Source of the DNA: Crambe crambe
Lineage: Eukaryota; Porifera; Demospongiae; Poecilosclerida; Crambeidae
Direction of reading: 5' to 3'
NCBI GenBank assembly: GCA_963924555.1
Contig: OZ004586.1
Coordinates: 2,170,001 to 2,234,000 of the forward strand
DNA: 64,000 bases
Under the pieces are notes generated by a model, which saw only the letters and a program-made list of their open reading frames with translations, was not told the DNA's origin and searched no databases. Below, in pieces: positions 53,371-64,000 of this stretch; the first letter of the stretch is position 1, and each line of letters starts with the position of its first letter. Made by a program: the position numbers and the translations under genes.

Positions 53371-55337
53371 GAACAAAGGTTTTCCTTCAAAACTTAGCTA
53401 TCCTCCTTTTATCCTGGGAATGCACCTGATGTCTACTGATGCCTGTTTGACTAGCTAGCTATGCTGGTTAGGTCATCCTGTTTCAAAAAAAATTTTTTTT
53501 CCCCTCACATATTAATCATTCTATAGGGAGGTCATAGCTATTCATGAAACAGGATGTTGGATTAACTGTCAGAGTACCAGATCTTGCTGGATAATTAACC
53601 ATCTTCCCCGAAAACAGGAAATTTATCTTCCCCTGAATTTGCTGTTGTTGACCATTATACGTAATAGTATCAGAGCTGCCTCACCTTACTACCACAAGGA
53701 TGTTGGCATCTGCAATCAAGTTTGTGTTGCATGGACAACTTATAGAACTGCAGATCACAGTTCTAGCTACAGTGGCAAAATAGCAGTTGTAACCTGAGCT
53801 TCATAATAATTTACAAACCTTCAACCTCTCAGAGCTACGTAGAAAGATCATGGGCAGCTATAGTTGTCTACTGGATATAGCTAAACATCCAACAGAGATT
53901 ATTACAAATTTTTCCAATTTCATTGAGTGGCCAAAGTTAATTATCATGACATAATTATGATAATACATGTGGGAGGGAGAGCCCCCTCCCACACAGAGCA
54001 CAAAATAAACACTAGATCAACTGAGATGTTATTAGCTAATTTATATGCATGCAGGATGATGATGGCTAACCATAGCTAGTCAGTTAGGCATCAGTAGACA
54101 TCAGGTGCATTCCCAGGATAAAAGGAGGATAGTTAAGTTTTTACTAATGAAAACAAGCTGTCTATAGGACCTCATCAGATTAATCAGCTTCCTCTGCAAT
54201 ATTGAATGTATTGCTAACCTTTCATTAAGTTCATTAAGTTCTATACCCAAACTCGATCCACTCCATCAAAGTTATCCACACCACTGCATCAGAATTCAAA
54301 CTGCCCGTAGTAATGAAATGAATGAAGCAGAATCATGCAGACCCAGTGGCAAATGAAATCGACACAATATTATGGAATAGCTACAGCCCAATAATGGAAC
54401 AAAGATTGGCAGTCAAGTTTCTTTTAAAGTGAGGATAGCTATAAATACATAGCGCAGCTATGGCTATGAGAATATGGTTGTTTAGTTATTTATATTGCTA
54501 AAATCCGTCAAGGTGTTCAGCTATGTATGTATACTGTATGTACTAGCTACCTATTTTGGAGTGACAGTCACTCTTTTTGGATAGTCTCGCTAGGCCATCC
54601 CAAAAATACGTGGGCTGGCCTATAGCGAGACTACTTTTTAGACCATTATCACTCTCAGTCTGTCACTCACTCTTTAGGCCTAGTCTAGCTCTAGTACTAG
54701 CTACCTTAAGGTAACTATTATTAGCATAGACTAATTTTAGTGATTTTTGCTTTCAGTTAAAATTTAGGGTACTAATTTTGGCGATTTTGAGGAGCAGCTC
54801 AAGAAAAATGCAAATCAAGTCTGGTGTTGTTTAGCATCACAATGTACAATCGGATTTGGCCATGATTCTGGTCATCGTGGATACAGAAATGGAGATGACC
54901 AGGAAAGGAGGGGCACAATCACATAATTACTATAATATTGGCATGATTATTATGATGATGTGAATGTTGGCATGATTATAATAGAGGTCAGAAAAGTTAG
55001 TTAGAAGGTAGCCATGATTTCTTCAAAGGGATTAGAGCATCCATAAGCCCAGGAACCAGTAGATGGAAAGTTTCAAGGTGTCACTCCAAATATTTTGGAA
55101 GAACTCTGCTCCTCCAGCGATAATCTGAAGCTAGCTAGCGAGATAACGTGTGGGCGTGGTCAAAATTCATAACGTATTTTTAGTGGGTATTATTATTAGC
55201 GAAAATTACAAATTCGCTAAAATGAACCCGTTAATTAAGGTATTTTAGCTTGGGGAGGGGGGCCCCATATCACGTGGGGGCTCCATATAACCGGTGTCAT
55301 AGTGTAGATTGTAATATTAATTGCTATGTATACGAGC
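53371..55337. other. Spacer before receptor F
   Basis: From about 53540 it duplicates 47310-48720. A short hairpin at 54582-54633 pairs TAGTCTCGCTAGGCCA with TGGCCTATAGCGAGACTA. An inverted copy of the GGATAAAAGGAGGA phrase lies at about 53405. No gene was supported. Confidence 0.65.
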
Positions 55338-56640
55338 ATGATGATGCACTTGGTGATTTATGTGCTTGCATCACTGGTTGTTCAAGGACAGACACAAGGT
55401 AATGTGTAGAGTGCAGACCATAAATCTATGTGCAGACTATTATGGGTAGATCTAGCTAGCTAGCTACTAGTTCAGCTAAATAGCTATACCTATATATACT
55501 TTAGCCATAGCTAGCAGTTGATTGATGTACTTCATACTATAATTATTAGTCATAGACATGGAGATAGTCTAAGAGAGCAATGTTAGTAAAAAAAGTACTG
55601 CTGGTTATATAGCTACATCTGGTGTACGCATATATCATGAGACAAGAGCAAGCACATAGAGAAAGTTAATGAGCAGTGATCCATAATTATCATGAAGGTA
55701 GCTAAGCGGGGCTTATTCTGAACAGTGGGTATAGAGAGCCTCCTTTAGCCATAATTGATCAGTGCAACCCTTTCATGAATTTCTTCAAGTTGGAGTGCAT
55801 GTCAAGTATCAGTACATATACCAGTGTTCCTGCCCTCAAACTGAAATTCAGTGGTTTCACAATGATCAGCAAATTTCACAAACATCTCCTTTGCTCCAGT
55901 ACAAAGTAGCTATACTTTCAGTGGTGAATAGCATGAATGATCCATGGATCATAACAGGGTTTCAAAAGAAAGAATTTTAGGACAAAAAATACTTCTAAGT
56001 AGTAGGATCCAAGCATTTAAGAAATACTTCTAATCTAAGTATATATTATTTTAGAATTTAAGCATTTTTTCTGTGCGGGAGGGGGTACATCCCCCTCCCA
56101 CACCCTCCCCCTAGCTGTGGCCTTACGACATGAGCTTCCCCTCCAAGGTGAAATTCCTAGGTGAAACCCTGCATAACTTCAGTGATAACACTGACTAACG
56201 TGAGAGATGAACACATTAGAAACTATTACTGTGATGTAGCTAGCAGTAGATACAAACTTGACAGTAACATCAACTCCAATTTTTGCTTTTGAATCAAGAT
56301 CTAAATTACATTTTTCATACCCAAGAATGCAGAATGATTCAATTTCTGGATAGTGGTGACATTTGTGGTGGGACCATTCCTTCAACTACAACAGAACCTG
56401 TGGAAGAAACTACACCATCACAAGCAGGAAAAGGATCGCCTTTACAGTTGTGGCTAGTTGCTATGGCAGCAATATTTGGAATGATTATTGTGATCCTGGC
56501 CATTCTGTGTGTCAGTTTGCGTCTGAAGAAGAACAAGAAAAAGGAAACTACAGACTACTTCAAACGTGAATTAAAGCTCAAAAAATATAATCCCTTAATG
56601 TCGACTCATTGTTGCATTGTTGCAGATACTACATGTAGAA
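55338..56640 (+). pseudogene. Receptor F: broken type-2 copy with transposon insertion
   Basis: The signal exon 55338-55398 (MMMHLVIYVLASLVVQGQTQ) is intact. The start of the Ig exon is degraded: the usual TGTCTCTATC is missing and small insertions shift the frame at LEC and TEIQWF. A 217-bp MITE splits the Ig exon at 55955. The second half resumes (NYYCDV-like) with further small insertions. The membrane helix is type 2 (LVAMAAIFGMIIVILAILC) with a very short stalk. The donor reads GTGAATT. A tail-exon remnant near 56890 (GAAATAATGTATGGAATGA) lacks the tyrosine motifs. Confidence 0.87.
55955..56171. mobile_element. 217-bp MITE of the CAGGGTTTCA family in an Ig exon
   Basis: Starts CAGGGTTTCA and ends TGAAACCCTG; CATAA is repeated on both sides (55950-55954, 56172-56176). 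Paralogues read GGATCATAACTTCAGTG uninterrupted. It is related to the element at 6775-7046. Confidence 0.96.
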
Positions 56641-57654
56641 GTCACGGATAGTGGTGTCTCACTGGTGCACCTGCATGGTGGACCATCAACAAGGCAGCTC
56701 TCAATTCATACTTTTATAGAATTTGTTATAATAATGGTTTCTTGCTTTGAATAAAGTGACAAGTGCTGCAGGGAGGGGTTGATTCTGTCATTTCTAAGGC
56801 TATTTGCATGTACAAGCCTGCTTCATATTTCCCCATTTCCCCTGATAGTGTATTTAGGGCTCTCTCTCTCTCTCATTGCTAACCAGACTCTAGAAATAAT
56901 GTATGGAATGATGATGCTGTGTAGATATGCATTGGTACAGTAGCTACAATCATGTACATTCTGTTTCTTTCTCCAATGTAGTAATAAAACAACTCCAACT
57001 TCACTCTCCCTTGTTTCTTTGCATAGACGGTGGAACAGGTCAGGCCAGTCTGATCAAAACTTTGGGAAGAATCAGGTTAATTTTTTATTATGTTAAATTC
57101 GGTGGCTATCAATCGATAACAAAAAGAAAGCGTCTCGAATATAGCAAATTGTAGAAGTTACTTCAGTGATTTGTGGGATTATATTTCAATTTCAGGCCTG
57201 ATCAATTGAATCTTACTTCCAACACCTAGGTAAAAACACCTCTGCCTTTGGTGGATAAAGGCCTATAAGTATAAAGGATTGACAAGCAAGAGTGTAAGCA
57301 TCTAGGCCCCTGCAGATTATATATAACGCTCAAAAATTTGCTATTCTAAGAGTATCACTCTTTTTCTCTTACACACTTCATTGATCACTCCAGCATTCCC
57401 CTTCGTGAATGCACGTGTGTGGGTTTCACTACAAGCATAGATACATATTAGGCTAAGCAATTTTTTGTTATCAAAAGTGCGCATGCGTCAATAAGCTTAA
57501 TGATGCTATGAATATGATTAAAATTATGGTTGCGGCATTTCAGGATTGCTCATTGTCACTCCTGGCTATACTCAGAGAAGGTGAACTGTAATTCGAAGGT
57601 GATCGATTCACTCCTAGATCTAAAAAAATTGGTAGCTAGGTAAGTAGACTAGCT
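56641..57654. other. Spacer between receptors F and G
   Basis: From about 57340 it is duplicated before receptor H (about 61900-62186). It includes GTGCGCATGCGTCAATAAGC at 57477-57496, an NRF1-like motif conserved at about 62010. No gene was supported. Confidence 0.65.
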
Positions 57655-58983
57655 ATGGCTACGTTTCCAGGGGAAAATGTGCAGAGATGTGTGTTGTCTC
57701 TCTATCCTTTCATATTCGTCATCATTCTGCTTGGCCTCTCACCACATACGGCTTGTGGACAAGGTAAGTAGCTAGTAGATGATAGACTTATCTAAATAGA
57801 CACAGTTTTTTCTGTTTCTTAATTTAGAGCTAGCTAATCTCAATCTGCATAGCTAATAATCTAGTTTTATGTTGCTACAGAGTGTCTCTATCGGTATTTG
57901 AGGCAGCCTCCTTCAGCTATAATCGATCAGTGCAATCCTTACACTAATTTCTTGAAGTTAGAGTGTCGAGTATCAGTACCAGCGTTCATGGGCCCTCAGA
58001 CTGAAATTCAGTGGTTTCGCAATGATCAGCAAATCACAAACATCTCCTTTGCTCCAGTACAGAGTATATCTCCAGTGGTGAATAGCATGAATGATCCATG
58101 GATCATAACTTCAGTGATAACACTGACTAACTTGAGAGATGAACACCATGGAAACTATTACTGTGATGTAGCAATAGATACCAACTTGACAGTGACACCG
58201 AATCCAAGCAATAAATTCTTGCTTTTGAGTGAAGATCCAAATTACCTTTTTCATCCTCAAGAATGCATAAATATTCAATTTATGGATAGTAACATTTGTG
58301 GTGGGACCATTCCTTCAATTACAACAGAACCTGTGGAAGAAACTTCCCCTCCTTCCTTGACCCCTACCTCCCCCTCCCTCACTCCCTCCCCCACCCCTTC
58401 CCCTGCTCCTCTCACCATGAGCAGCCAACCCACCACCCTCAGCAGCACTCCACAAACAGGAACATTGCAGGTGTGGCCCTACATTCTAATTGCCATTGTG
58501 GTGATATTCGGAGCGTGCATAGTCATCCTAACAGCCATTGTGTGTGTCCTGAGGCTGAGTGGAAGAAGGGTGACAGTCATCACACGTAAGTTTCTACAGT
58601 CCTTTATAATCATAAATATTAATTAGTGCATGCCTAATTATTATCAAATACTTCTCATAGAATGGCCCATTTTCACTCTCAGTGCCTACACTACAAATTT
58701 GTCTCCAGATATGATGAGTCTTCAGTCCCATTATCGAAGGGGACTCATGTGTCCTGATATCATATTTCTTGTGGGTAAACTGAGTATGCTATTCACATCT
58801 CTCTCCCTCCCTCCCTCCCTCTCTCATATATATATAACCATAGAGAATAATGAAGCTCCAATTCAAATGACCCATAATGAAGTATATGGAGTGAGACCAG
58901 ACCCTGCCGATGGAATAGAGATAAAGGACAATGAGGTGTATGCAGAGATGAAGGACAATGAGATGTACACAGAGATCCAGTAG
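57655..58983 (+). CDS. Receptor G: type-2 Ig, type-1 membrane, tyrosine tail
   Basis: Exons 57655-57763, 57881-58585 and 58844-58983 give 317 residues, phase 1 throughout. The 36-residue leader differs from that of A-F (MATFPGENVQRCVLSLYPF then a hydrophobic run ending ACGQ). The Ig region starts ECLYRYLRQPPSA and has LECRVSVPAFMGPQTEIQWF, an N-glycosylation site in TNISFAP, and GNYYCDVAI. Two extra cysteines (QECINIQ, SNICGGT) follow, then a Thr/Pro/Ser stalk. The helix is WPYILIAIVVIFGACIVI, with the stop RLSGRR. Tail motifs are NEVYGVRP, NEVYAEMK and NEMYTEIQ. It looks intact and expressed in design; the ligand is unknown. Confidence 0.85.
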
Positions 58984-61900
58984 TGAATCAATGGACCACA
59001 ATTATAAGACGACAAGACGAATAACATCACTGTAGCTACAGTAGCTATGCCACACTCAACTTTTTCCCTTGTTTGTAGCCCATCCCTTGGTTGGTAAAGG
59101 GTCGACAAGCAAGAGTAATGCATTACCCTTTTCTAACACAGGGGCAGATCCATAGGGGAGGTCCCCCCCCCCCCCTTGTTGGTTCTATATGCTTATTTAG
59201 CAGTTATCTTCTGCATACTTGAGGTTGAATTTTTTTTTTGTTGTTGACATTTCAATCTGATTACTGTAGCTGTAGTCTGTAGTCAGATATAAACCATGAT
59301 TATCATGGCCTCAAAGATTAGCTAAAACATTCTAGACAATCAGCTGTTTTTGGGATTGAAATGTCAAGGAAGAAGGATTCAAGTGGCTGTATCAAGTTGA
59401 CTGCTATGTTTTGTAAAAGGTAACCAGTTAAGGAATAGAACTAGGAACTAGTAAAAAAATCTCTAGGTCTTCAGAATCTAATTCTACTGTACCACCAAAA
59501 AAATCATGCCCAGGTAGTACTAGGGGTGTAGCTATCCACAGAATTTCGAGTGGTCTGGTGTGTTTGTGTGTGGAAATTTTTCGGATGGCCATGCCCACTT
59601 TTTTGATCAGTAAAGTTATGCTAGTGTTAATTTTGCAAAAATGGATGATTAAGGTGTGTGGTGTTTCATATAAAAGTGGTCTGGTGAAAACCGGACCAAC
59701 CAGAGTGGTGGATACACCCAGAGTGATGCAATCCTGCCTAGTGATCCAGACACTCCAATTGTCCCAGATAAGTTTTCCAAGCTTCTTTGAACAATAAAAG
59801 TAATATCAAGCTATTCTGTGGGACTTATCAGATGTACAATTTTTAGCTTCCATGCTCCACACGGGAGGGGGCAGCGCAGCCACATCAGCTTACCATCCAA
59901 TTATTGAACCCACAACCCCCACTTTAAAAAAAAATGCTGGATCTGATTCTTCTTCCTCATATGGGTATAAGCATAGTAATATAAGCATTACTTACGTAGC
60001 TATTACATCAGACTGTAGTGGTAATTATCACAACTTGATAGAGTTGTTGTTTTTTTTCACCGCAAACAAACAAAAGTGACATAATAATAACCAGTAACTG
60101 TTTGACTGTTATGTTTCAATGAACTAAAACTGAAAATAGTGTTATGTTGCAATCATAATACTATGTTGCACACGATGTGCTAAGGCCAAGCAACTGCTAT
60201 TGTCACTGCCAGTTGAAGGGGTTTAGGCAGGCTGGAGGAAGCCAATGAAGTGCTAGCTAATTAATGAAATAGATCAGAATGATGAAAATTTTAATTTTTT
60301 CTATAAATATAGCTAATCTATAAAGTCAACTTCACCTGTCATTAATGTGGTCTTGTCAATACAAGCCAAAGTACATAGATGATGGATTTAACACCACTTT
60401 TCAACCAGCCTTTAGATATCCATTTGATTCACTCGTCAGGGTACAGTAGCAGCAGGGATAAATTTAATTAACCTACAGCTATCTCCTATGGAAATGATGT
60501 GTGATATTGAATTTTGCACGAGAGTATTGGGGATTGCAGAAGACCATCTTTTGCCATTGTAGCTCTATGGAGACATTTGCATGTTGTTATGGGAGTTAAG
60601 ACTCAGGAGACTAATATTGGTCTCACTTGGTTTGCTTTACTTGGTTTGCTTCAATAATTAATCATCAAATTCTTGGCTGAATAGCATCGGTTTGTTTTAA
60701 AAAGGAAGCCCAGTCAGGGCTGAGTTTATGGGCTCAGAATTTACCATTAGGTTATTAATAGAAGCCTAACTATGTTATTGTATACAATGGAATCTCTAAT
60801 ACAGACACTCTCAGGACCAGTGTCCTTCAGATAACTTCAATTCCATAACTATTTTGACATCAAAATTTACAAATTGTAAGTCCTATATCATATATAAAAC
60901 TGGTAATTTACTATCACACATCTAAACCTCTCTAATAGCATTACTTCCCACTATTTTTCAGTTGGTATGATGACAGATATCTTCATGCTGATTGGTCAGT
61001 GAGATATCGGCAGTTGAGGAACTAGCTAAGAATCAACTTGCAATTGGAAGTGATCAGGCACTTATGGATTCCCAGCTAAAAATGCAAGACCTCTATTATA
61101 CTGCCAGGTGGTGTCCCTCCTCTGAGTGTGGGGAGGTGACCATAAGGTTATACAGTGGAACCTCTGATAGAGGACATTTCAAACCTTTCAACAAAGGACT
61201 ATCTAAAAGTACCGTTGCATGCACACTCTATAGCTACAGAATAACCAACAACCTCTCTACAAAAGACAAAATTCTGGGTCCCAAGTGTGTCAGGTTCCAC
61301 TGTATCCCACGCATGCAGGTTATAGAGGTGCCCTTTTTTAAAATCTGTCATAGCTATCATCCAGTAGCTAGCTACCTTATAGAGGAGGAACTTTCTTATG
61401 GAGAGGAGTCTCTTATAGCTGGTGGGGAGATATCCCTTATGGGTTGTTGATGCCATAAGTTCAGCTGCACGGTCCCTTATGGATGTTCTCTTATGGAGAA
61501 GGTAGGGAGGGCTAGGGCTAGGGAGGTAGTGGGCTTTATTAAGCTGCGTGCATGCATGCATGCATAGGTTAAAAATAGGTTGATATCATGGCAAGCTGTT
61601 GAGTTTAAGCTCCAAACATAGCAACTACATGGAACTGACTAGCTATGTATAATAGCTGCTACAATATAGAGTTTGTTTTAGCACAAATAGTTCAAGTTTT
61701 CCTACCATAGAAGTCTTGTGTGTTCCCTTCATCAATTCAATTATTAGAGTGAAGAGATGCATATTTTCCCTGGCTCTTATAGCTTAAATGTCCACCTGGC
61801 TGATCAATGTTTAGACACATGCCATTTTTGCCTTTCCTTTATTGAGATTGATATCAGACTAATCCAATAAGAGCACTCATGAACTCTGTCATCTTGCATG

Positions 61901-62186
61901 CTTTTTCTCTTACACACTTCATTGCATTCCTCTACGTGAATGCACGTGTGTATGTTTCACTATGGCATATGCTAAGCAATTTTTGTTATAATTAGCTAAT
62001 TATTGCAAAGTGCGCATGCGTCAATAAGCTTAATGATGATGCTATGAATATGATTAAAATATGGTTGCGGTATTTCAGGATTGCTCATTATCACTTGGGG
62101 CTATAATGTGAACTGTAGCTCTATGTGAAGGTGATCGATTCACTCCTGGATCTAAATTGGTTGCTAGCTAGGTAAGTAGACTAGCT
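58984..62186. other. Spacer between receptors G and H
   Basis: The first 130 bp and 59945-60180 match the 3' flank of H. An insertion of about 800 bp relative to H starts with CAGGGGCAGATCC at 59142 and ends GCTGGATCTG at about 59944; it holds a C run and a smaller inverted-repeat element (GGGTGTAGCTATCCAC at 59524 to GTGGATACACCC at 59719). No gene was supported. Confidence 0.65.
61153..61302. mobile_element. 150-bp Tigger-like MITE
   Basis: CAGTGGAACCT at the left and AGGTTCCACTG at the right are perfect inverted ends, flanked by TA (61151-61152, 61303-61304). The inner phrase CCTCTCTACAAAAGACAAAA also occurs near 30990 and 37935, showing relatives in the SLC35F5 3' region. Confidence 0.92.
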
Positions 62187-63284
62187 ATGGGTACGTTTCC
62201 AGGGAGAAGTGTGCAGAGATGTGTTTTGTCTCTCTATCCATTCATACTCGTTATTCTGCTTGGCCACTCACCACATACGGCTTGTGGACAAGGTAAAATA
62301 AGCGTAGCTATAGCTAGCTAGGCCCACTTGTAATTTAAAGAGTGCATAGCACAAATAGACTATTTATTATGTTTCTGTTTCTACAGAGTGTCTCTATCGG
62401 TATTTGAGGCAGCCTCCTTCAGCCATAATTGGTCAGTGCAACCCTTATACGAATTTCTTCAAGTTGGAGTGTCAAGTATCAGTAAGAGCGTTCCTGGGCC
62501 CTCAGACTGAAATTCGGTGGTTTCGCAATGATCAGCAAATCACAAACATCTCCTTTGCTCCAGTACAGAGTATACTTCCAGTGGTGAATAGCATGAATGA
62601 TCCATGGATCATAACTTCAGTGATAACACTGACTAACTTGAGAGATGAACACAGTGGAAACTATTATTGTGATGTAGCAATAGATACCAACTTGAACGTG
62701 ACATCAACTCCAAGCAATAAATTCTTGCTTTTGACACAATATCCACATTACATTTTTCTTCACCGAGAGTGCAGGAATATTCAATTTATGGATAGTGACA
62801 TTTGTGGTGGGACCATTCCTTCAACTACAACAGAACCTGTGGAAGAAACTTCCCCTCCTTCCTTGACCCCTACCTCCCCCTCCCTCACTCCCTCCCCCAC
62901 CCCCTCCCCTACTCCTCTCACAACTAGCAGCCAACCCACCACCCTCAGCAGCACTCCACAAACAGGAACATTGCAGGTGTGGCTCTACATTCTAATTGCC
63001 ATTGTGGTGATATTCGGAGTGTGTATAGTCATCCTAACAGCCATTGTATGTGTCCTGAGGCTGAGTGGAAGAAGGGTGACAGTCATCGCACGTAAGTTTC
63101 TACAGTCCTTTATAATCATTAATATTAAAGTGGATGCCTAATTATTACCAGATCCTTCTCATAAAATGGCTCATTTTCACTCTCGGTGCCTACACTTACA
63201 AATTTGTCTCCAGATATGATGAGTCTTCAGTCCCATTATCGAAGCGGAGTGGATAGGTCTCATGTAAACTGAGTATGCTATTCA

Positions 63285-63338
<54 letters not shown>

Positions 63339-63481
63339 TATATATATATAACCCATAGCTAACTATAGAGAATAATGAAGCTCCAATTCAAATGACCCAT
63401 AATGAAATGTATGGAGTGAGACCAGACCCTGCCGATGGAATAGAGATGAAGGACAATGAGATGTACATAAAGATCCAGTAG
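62187..63481 (+). CDS. Receptor H: close paralogue of G with shorter tail
   Basis: Exons 62187-62292, 62387-63091 and 63369-63481 give 307 residues. The Ig/membrane exon is 705 bp, exactly as in G. The leader is MGTFPGRSVQRCVLSLYPF. The Ig region reads LECQVSVRAFLGPQTEIRWF and GNYYCDVAI. The helix is LYILIAIVVIFGVCIVI. The tail exon is 27 bp shorter than in G, lacking one KDNEVYAEM unit, and the tyrosines are in NEMYGVRP and NEMYIKIQ, so the acidic residue before the last isoleucine has become lysine. It is intact. It is probably a diverged signalling partner of G. Confidence 0.85.
63284..63332 (+). repeat. (TC)n microsatellite in the last intron of H
   Basis: About 24 TC units followed by a TATA-rich stretch. 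Confidence 0.9.
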
Positions 63482-64000
63482 TGAATGGACTACAATTATA
63501 ACAAAAACAAAAAACAAGACAACAAGATGAATAATATCATTGCAATCACTGTAGCTACAATCACTGCAGTATGCACACTCTCTAATACGACTTTTATTTC
63601 ACTCTCCCTTGTTTGTAGCCTGGTAAAGGGTTAACAAGCAAGAGTGCATTTCATCACCCTTTTCCTAAATTATTATAGCTAACATTCTTCTTCCTCATAT
63701 GGATATAATCATAGCTAGTAGTATATCACATATCAGACTCTAGTGGTAATCATCATAAATTGATAAGTTTCAGAGTTATTTTTTCACAGCAAACAAACAA
63801 AAATGACATAATAATAAGCAACGCCTTTACGAAATTCCACCCCTCCTTTTGCAATTATGATAACTGTTTGACTGTTATGTTTCAATTTTATTTATGAACT
63901 AAAACTGAAAATAGTGTTATGTTGCAATCATAATAATTATTTATGTTGCACATGATGTGCTAAGGCCAGTGGAAGGGGTTTAGGCCCTTTCAGGCTGGAG
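63482..64000. other. 3' flank of receptor H
   Basis: Matches the flank of G (for example GACTGTTATGTTTCAAT, GAAAATAGTGTTATGTTGCA at about 60110-60150). The window ends within this duplicated segment. Confidence 0.7.

Noticed and set aside
59558..59797. 79-codon open frame in the G-H spacer
   Set aside because: It lies across an inverted-repeat insertion and has no domain.

Overview
The window looks like nuclear DNA from an early-branching animal, most likely a demosponge (inference). Genes have spliceosomal GT..AG introns, tightly packed conserved metazoan families, many AGCTAGCT-rich spacers and a very high density of small inverted-repeat transposons. No taxon-specific marker was found, so the species is not named.

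Region 1 (about 2-31 kb) holds conserved single genes. In order: a two-SH3-domain adaptor whose 5' exons are missing (2059-4641, +); a six-exon PRELID1-like mitochondrial lipid-transfer gene (5015-7460, -); a 19-exon oxysterol-binding-protein-related gene of the ORP3/6/7 type (7621-15129, +) sharing a 160-bp divergent promoter with PRELID1; a TRIM-NHL gene (16131-18188, -) lying between a 3' fragment and a 5' fragment of a second, broken TRIM-NHL copy; a GT92-type glycosyltransferase (20964-22526, +); an ARH1-type ADP-ribosylarginine hydrolase (22673-23743, +); and a 13-exon SLC35F5-like transporter (23953-31222, +) with a repetitive 'CDH' insertion in its first long loop.

Region 2 (about 34-64 kb) is a tandem cluster of at least eight related one-Ig-domain transmembrane receptors, all on the + strand. 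I call them A-H. A, B, G and H look intact; C has one in-frame stop; D, E and F are broken; a ninth unit survives only as a signal-exon relic. Each unit has a signal-peptide exon, an Ig(+membrane) exon or exons, and a short tail exon with YxxI-type tyrosine motifs. Every junction I could reconstruct is phase 1, so exons can be exchanged without changing frame. Two Ig types, two membrane types, two signal types and two promoter types occur in mixed combinations. The cluster resembles paired activating/inhibitory or allorecognition receptor clusters of other animals; that role is inference and nothing here proves a ligand.

The cluster grew by segmental duplication. One duplicated block carried the last exon of SLC35F5 with it (30.9-36.5 kb against 37.8-40.9 kb). 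Mobile elements broke several copies. A nearly complete hAT-like transposon with an open transposase and 5-bp target duplications sits at 43901-47113, and a 225-bp element with the same ends lies at 31455-31679. Several TA-flanked MITE families occur, one of them inside the Ig exon of copy E. Because paralogous copies supply empty sites, many insertions can be bounded to the base.
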